Positions 33,680 to 35,805 of a stretch of 35,805 bases of DNA are shown in pieces (positions within the stretch are counted from its first letter, which is position 1; every line of letters begins with the position of its first letter). The notes beneath the pieces are model-generated. The model had not been told where the DNA came from. It did not search any database and was given only the letters and a program-made list of their open reading frames with translations. The stretch is taken from the NCBI RefSeq assembly GCF_014196515.1, contig NZ_JACIDV010000022.1:1-35805 (forward strand), given 5' to 3'. The position numbers and the translations under genes are program-made. The stretch comes from Rhizobium skierniewicense (GTDB lineage Bacteria > Pseudomonadota > Alphaproteobacteria > Rhizobiales > Rhizobiaceae).

Positions 33680-34000
33680 TCACGCAGAATGCGAGAGCTT
33701 AGATACCGGTTCGCTGAAAATGTCTTCTAGAGCCGCTAAAATTTGCCGCACAGGTTCGGAGCGACTGAAATAATAAATGGTTTGGGCATCGCGGCGCGTC
33801 TGCACGACATTTGCATTGCGCAGTTTGGCGAGGTGTTGAGATAATGCGGACTGACTGAGGCCAACCGTTTCCGCCAAATGACCCACTGGCATTTCTCCCT
33901 CGATTAGGATCCGAAGTATTGCGAGCCTCTTTGGGTTCTCGATCGCGGACAAGAGCGTTGCGGCAGAGTTAATTGATTGCTCATCCAGGCGTCTGGTCAC
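33680..34000 (-). CDS. ArsR-family regulator, NolR-like
   Basis: Winged-helix regulator of 106 residues, starting at GTG 34000 with GGAG 8 bases upstream. The sequence ENPKRLAILRILIEGEMPVG, LAETVGLSQSALSQHLAKLR and TRRDAQTIYYFSRSEPVRQILAALEDIF follows the pattern of the rhizobial nodulation and global regulator NolR almost throughout. No cysteines occur, so metal sensing of the ArsR/SmtB sort is not expected. It is divergent from the AraC-type gene, with 473 bp between them containing an AT-rich palindrome. NolR regulators bind palindromic sites with a TTAG core; which genes this one controls is not visible here. Confidence 0.85.
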   Translation of the reverse strand: MTRRLDEQSINSAATLLSAIENPKRLAILRILIEGEMPVGHLAETVGLSQSALSQHLAKLRNANVVQTRRDAQTIYYFSRSEPVRQILAALEDIFSEPVSKLSHSA

Positions 34001-34473
34001 TGCGTTGTCTCCAAAGCTAAAATCATTCTAATCGTAGTCAGACAGGACACGGGTCATTCCTGATCTCAACCGGCCAAGACGCACCAAGATGGAAACCAGA
34101 AAGTATGTTCTGCTAATTTAGCATAGTCTGTATACACCGATCTTCAACGTGGGCAGCGTCGTTCAATGCCTCCAGGGTGCAGGAATATCTCTAAGGTGCA
34201 GATTTATTGCGCAGGCTATCGAGGTCCGCTGGCGTGCCCCACAAAAGTGGTCCTCTACAGCTTCGGCAATGTCTTTGGTGGATTTTGATTTGTGCGTTGG
34301 AAAACGGATTAGCGCAACAATTTCATGTGACCTATCGATTGAACAAATGATACGGTGGTAGGGCAACCATGGCCTAACAAACTAGGCTCGTTACTACATA
34401 TTAGAGAATTCGAGATATTGCTTTTTTGACGTGCATTTCTCGCCGAAGTAACACGTGCTTGGATGTGATAGGA
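34001..34473. other. Intergenic region between ArsR-type and AraC-type regulators
   Basis: No gene is credible here; the open frames in both directions have no ribosome site. TGCTAATTTAGCA at 34111-34123 is a 6-bp inverted repeat around one base and contains TTTAG, similar to the core of known NolR boxes. A second ATTAG occurs in reverse near 34028-34033. The rest, 34130-34470, has no feature I can name. Confidence 0.45.
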
Positions 34474-35433
34474 ATGTCGAACGGTCCGTACAAGGAACTC
34501 AAAGTTTCCTCCAGGGATATCGGAGAGGTTGAGGAGTATCTGAGTGACGCCTATGCGCCGGTCTCTGTAACTCCGCTCGGCTCGCACCACAGGTACGGGG
34601 TTAGCGGACACTTGGCCGTTCTAGATCAAGTTTTCTTCGAATGGTCGAAAACGATAGGCAGTTATCGCGTTACACCCATCGAAATGTTCGATTCTGTTCT
34701 CTTCAATTTCGTCAGCGAGGGCACGACCGGTTACCACTTCAAGAGCGATAAGCTATCGATTGCGGCCGATCAGGTGATTGGTTACCGACACGCAGATAAT
34801 GTTGATGTTCTCAACGGGAGTGAACATTCAACGGTTGTCATTTCCGATGATCTTCTTTGTAAGCGGATGTCGATATTGCTTGATAAGCCGGTGGTTCACA
34901 CGGTTGAATTTAGCAAGGGTGCCTTGGACCAGCGAAATCTTAAAGGACTTCCGGCGCTTGTGGCGCTCTTGAACAATTCACCCTTTCAACAACTCGCGGG
35001 ATCGCTGAACGCACGCTCTTCAGCTGTTGGACATTTGGTCCTCGATAGTTTCCTTCTAAACTATCCGAACAACTATACTCAGGCGCTGAAGGCGCCTTTG
35101 CCCTTGATCGCGCCGAGACAGGTGCGCCGGGCGATCGATTATATCCACGCACATCCAGCGGACAGGAACTCGCCCGAATTTCTAGCTGGCTTGAGCGCTG
35201 TTAGTGTCCGCTCGCTGCAATACTCTTTCTTGCTATCTGTCGGACAAACGATCAGCGAGTATCAGCGTGCTCTGCGGCTACAAAAAGCTCGCGACGACCT
35301 CGATCAGAAAAGGGATCTCTCCGCGAAGAAAATTGCTGAAAAGTGGGGCTTTACGTCGCAAAGTGCCTTCACGCAAAGTTTCAAAAAGGCGTTCGGAGTC
35401 ACTCCGTCTCAAGTCCGCAAGGACACCTTGTAG
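34474..35433 (+). CDS. AraC-family transcriptional regulator
   Basis: Regulator of about 319 residues from ATG 34474, with GATAGGA before it; a TTG at 34426 gives the longest frame. The N-terminal part (about 1-200) is a beta-rich sensor domain of the AraC_binding_2 sort (TTGYHFKSDKLSIAADQVIGY). The C-terminal part has the double helix-turn-helix (RRAIDYIHAHPADRNSPEFLA; SVRSLQYSFLLSVGQTISEY; KKIAEKWGFTSQSAFTQSFKKAFGVTPSQVR). No regulated neighbour is visible; the next sequence downstream is an IS3-type end. The first HTH is somewhat unlike the consensus, with AGLSAVSVRSLQ in place of the usual A-x-x-x-x-x-S-x-R-x-L. Confidence 0.85.
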   Translation: MSNGPYKELKVSSRDIGEVEEYLSDAYAPVSVTPLGSHHRYGVSGHLAVLDQVFFEWSKTIGSYRVTPIEMFDSVLFNFVSEGTTGYHFKSDKLSIAADQVIGYRHADNVDVLNGSEHSTVVISDDLLCKRMSILLDKPVVHTVEFSKGALDQRNLKGLPALVALLNNSPFQQLAGSLNARSSAVGHLVLDSFLLNYPNNYTQALKAPLPLIAPRQVRRAIDYIHAHPADRNSPEFLAGLSAVSVRSLQYSFLLSVGQTISEYQRALRLQKARDDLDQKRDLSAKKIAEKWGFTSQSAFTQSFKKAFGVTPSQVRKDTL

Positions 35434-35575
35434 GTCACCGAAGTGTTTCATGCTTGCCTTCGATACTACATTGCCGGAGATTAGTCTTGATCTAATAGGG
35501 ATGCTGCGACGTACCAGTCGAACCTTAACCGCCAACATCACAGGATCGTTTCCCAGGTGACGTTGCCCCCAAGTT

Positions 35576-35805
35576 TTATCCAGTTTTGAGTTCGCTCCAG
35601 CGGTTTTGGGTTGCTGTATTCGGGGCGGTAGCGGCGGGTTGCGGTGCGGAGCCATTCCGGCTGCGCAGCACCGCATCACGTCGCGGGTTGATGGTCTGAG
35701 CGAACTCGGCAGGCGTCATCCAGCCGAGTCCAGAGTGTGGTCGATGATCGTTGTAATCGCTGCGCCAGTTTAAAAGCGCTGATCGTGCATGGGTCAGTGA
35801 CGAGA
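35576..35805 (-). CDS. IS3-family transposase, C-terminal part, running off the window edge
   Basis: The minus-strand frame enters at 35805 and ends at the TAA at 35578-35576. It reads LTHARSALLNWRSDYNDHRPHSGLGWMTPAEFAQTINPRRDAVL and ends QNRWSELKTG. The motif YNDHRPHSGLGWMTPAEFA is the well-known end of IS3-group OrfB integrases; the third catalytic residue lies further upstream, outside the window. The sequence from about 35560 (TGACGTTGCCCCC) is probably near the terminal repeat. This is a different IS3-family member from the copy at 32204. Confidence 0.85.
   Translation of the reverse strand, partial: SSLTHARSALLNWRSDYNDHRPHSGLGWMTPAEFAQTINPRRDAVLRSRNGSAPQPAATAPNTATQNRWSELKTG

Noticed and set aside
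1..35805. CRISPR arrays, tRNA, rRNA and replication genes
   Set aside because: Reading both strands gave no regularly spaced repeats, cloverleaf-type sequences or rep/par genes.

Overview
The window looks like an accessory, IS-rich stretch of an alphaproteobacterium of the Hyphomicrobiales, in the Agrobacterium/Rhizobium/Ochrobactrum-Brucella range. The support is a NolR-like ArsR regulator, a rhizobial-type M23 peptidase, a short protein of the kind named urease operon accessory protein in rhizobia, and IS6, IS66, IS3, IS21 and IS481 elements of rhizobial type. No rRNA, tRNA, CRISPR or replication origin was seen, so chromosome and large plasmid cannot be told apart.

Layout. (1) 294-2309: membrane-anchored M23 peptidase. 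(2) 2400-3035: 5' part of a decayed IS481 transposase. (3) 3285-5641: hybrid histidine kinase convergent with a LuxR-type response regulator. (4) 6253-6564: small glycine-zipper lipoprotein. (5) 6566-9929: IS6 element split by an IS66 element whose tnpB and tnpC are frameshifted. (6) 9958-13944: one-module NRPS (C-A-T-TE, EntF-like) with a predicted glycine-type A-domain code. (7) 14820-16729: graveyard of four truncated elements (IS3, IS6, IS21, IS481). (8) 16745-22365: organosulfur set of two LLM flavin monooxygenases and two SfnB/DszC-type flavoproteins. (9) 22585-29658: ROK regulator divergent from an ABC importer-GDPD-inositol monophosphatase-type operon. (10) 29967-32085: GT29-like small protein, renalase-like FAD oxidoreductase and DUF3429 membrane protein, then a gene start cut off by an IS3 copy (32204-33564). 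(11) 33680-35433: NolR-like ArsR and divergent AraC regulators; the window ends inside another IS3-family transposase.

How the genes may work together. Perfect palindromes TAGCAC-N4-GTGCTA lie upstream of the response-regulator gene and of the lipoprotein gene. A matching half-site lies upstream of the NRPS. This suggests, but does not prove, one small regulon run by the two-component system. The ABC-GDPD-phosphatase operon has the logic of importing a phosphodiester, splitting it, and dephosphorylating the product. That parallels agrocinopine (acc) catabolism, but with an unrelated transporter and regulator. The LLM/SfnB block fits scavenging of sulfur from organosulfur compounds. IS decay has cut several neighbouring regions, so the NRPS may have lost partner genes.
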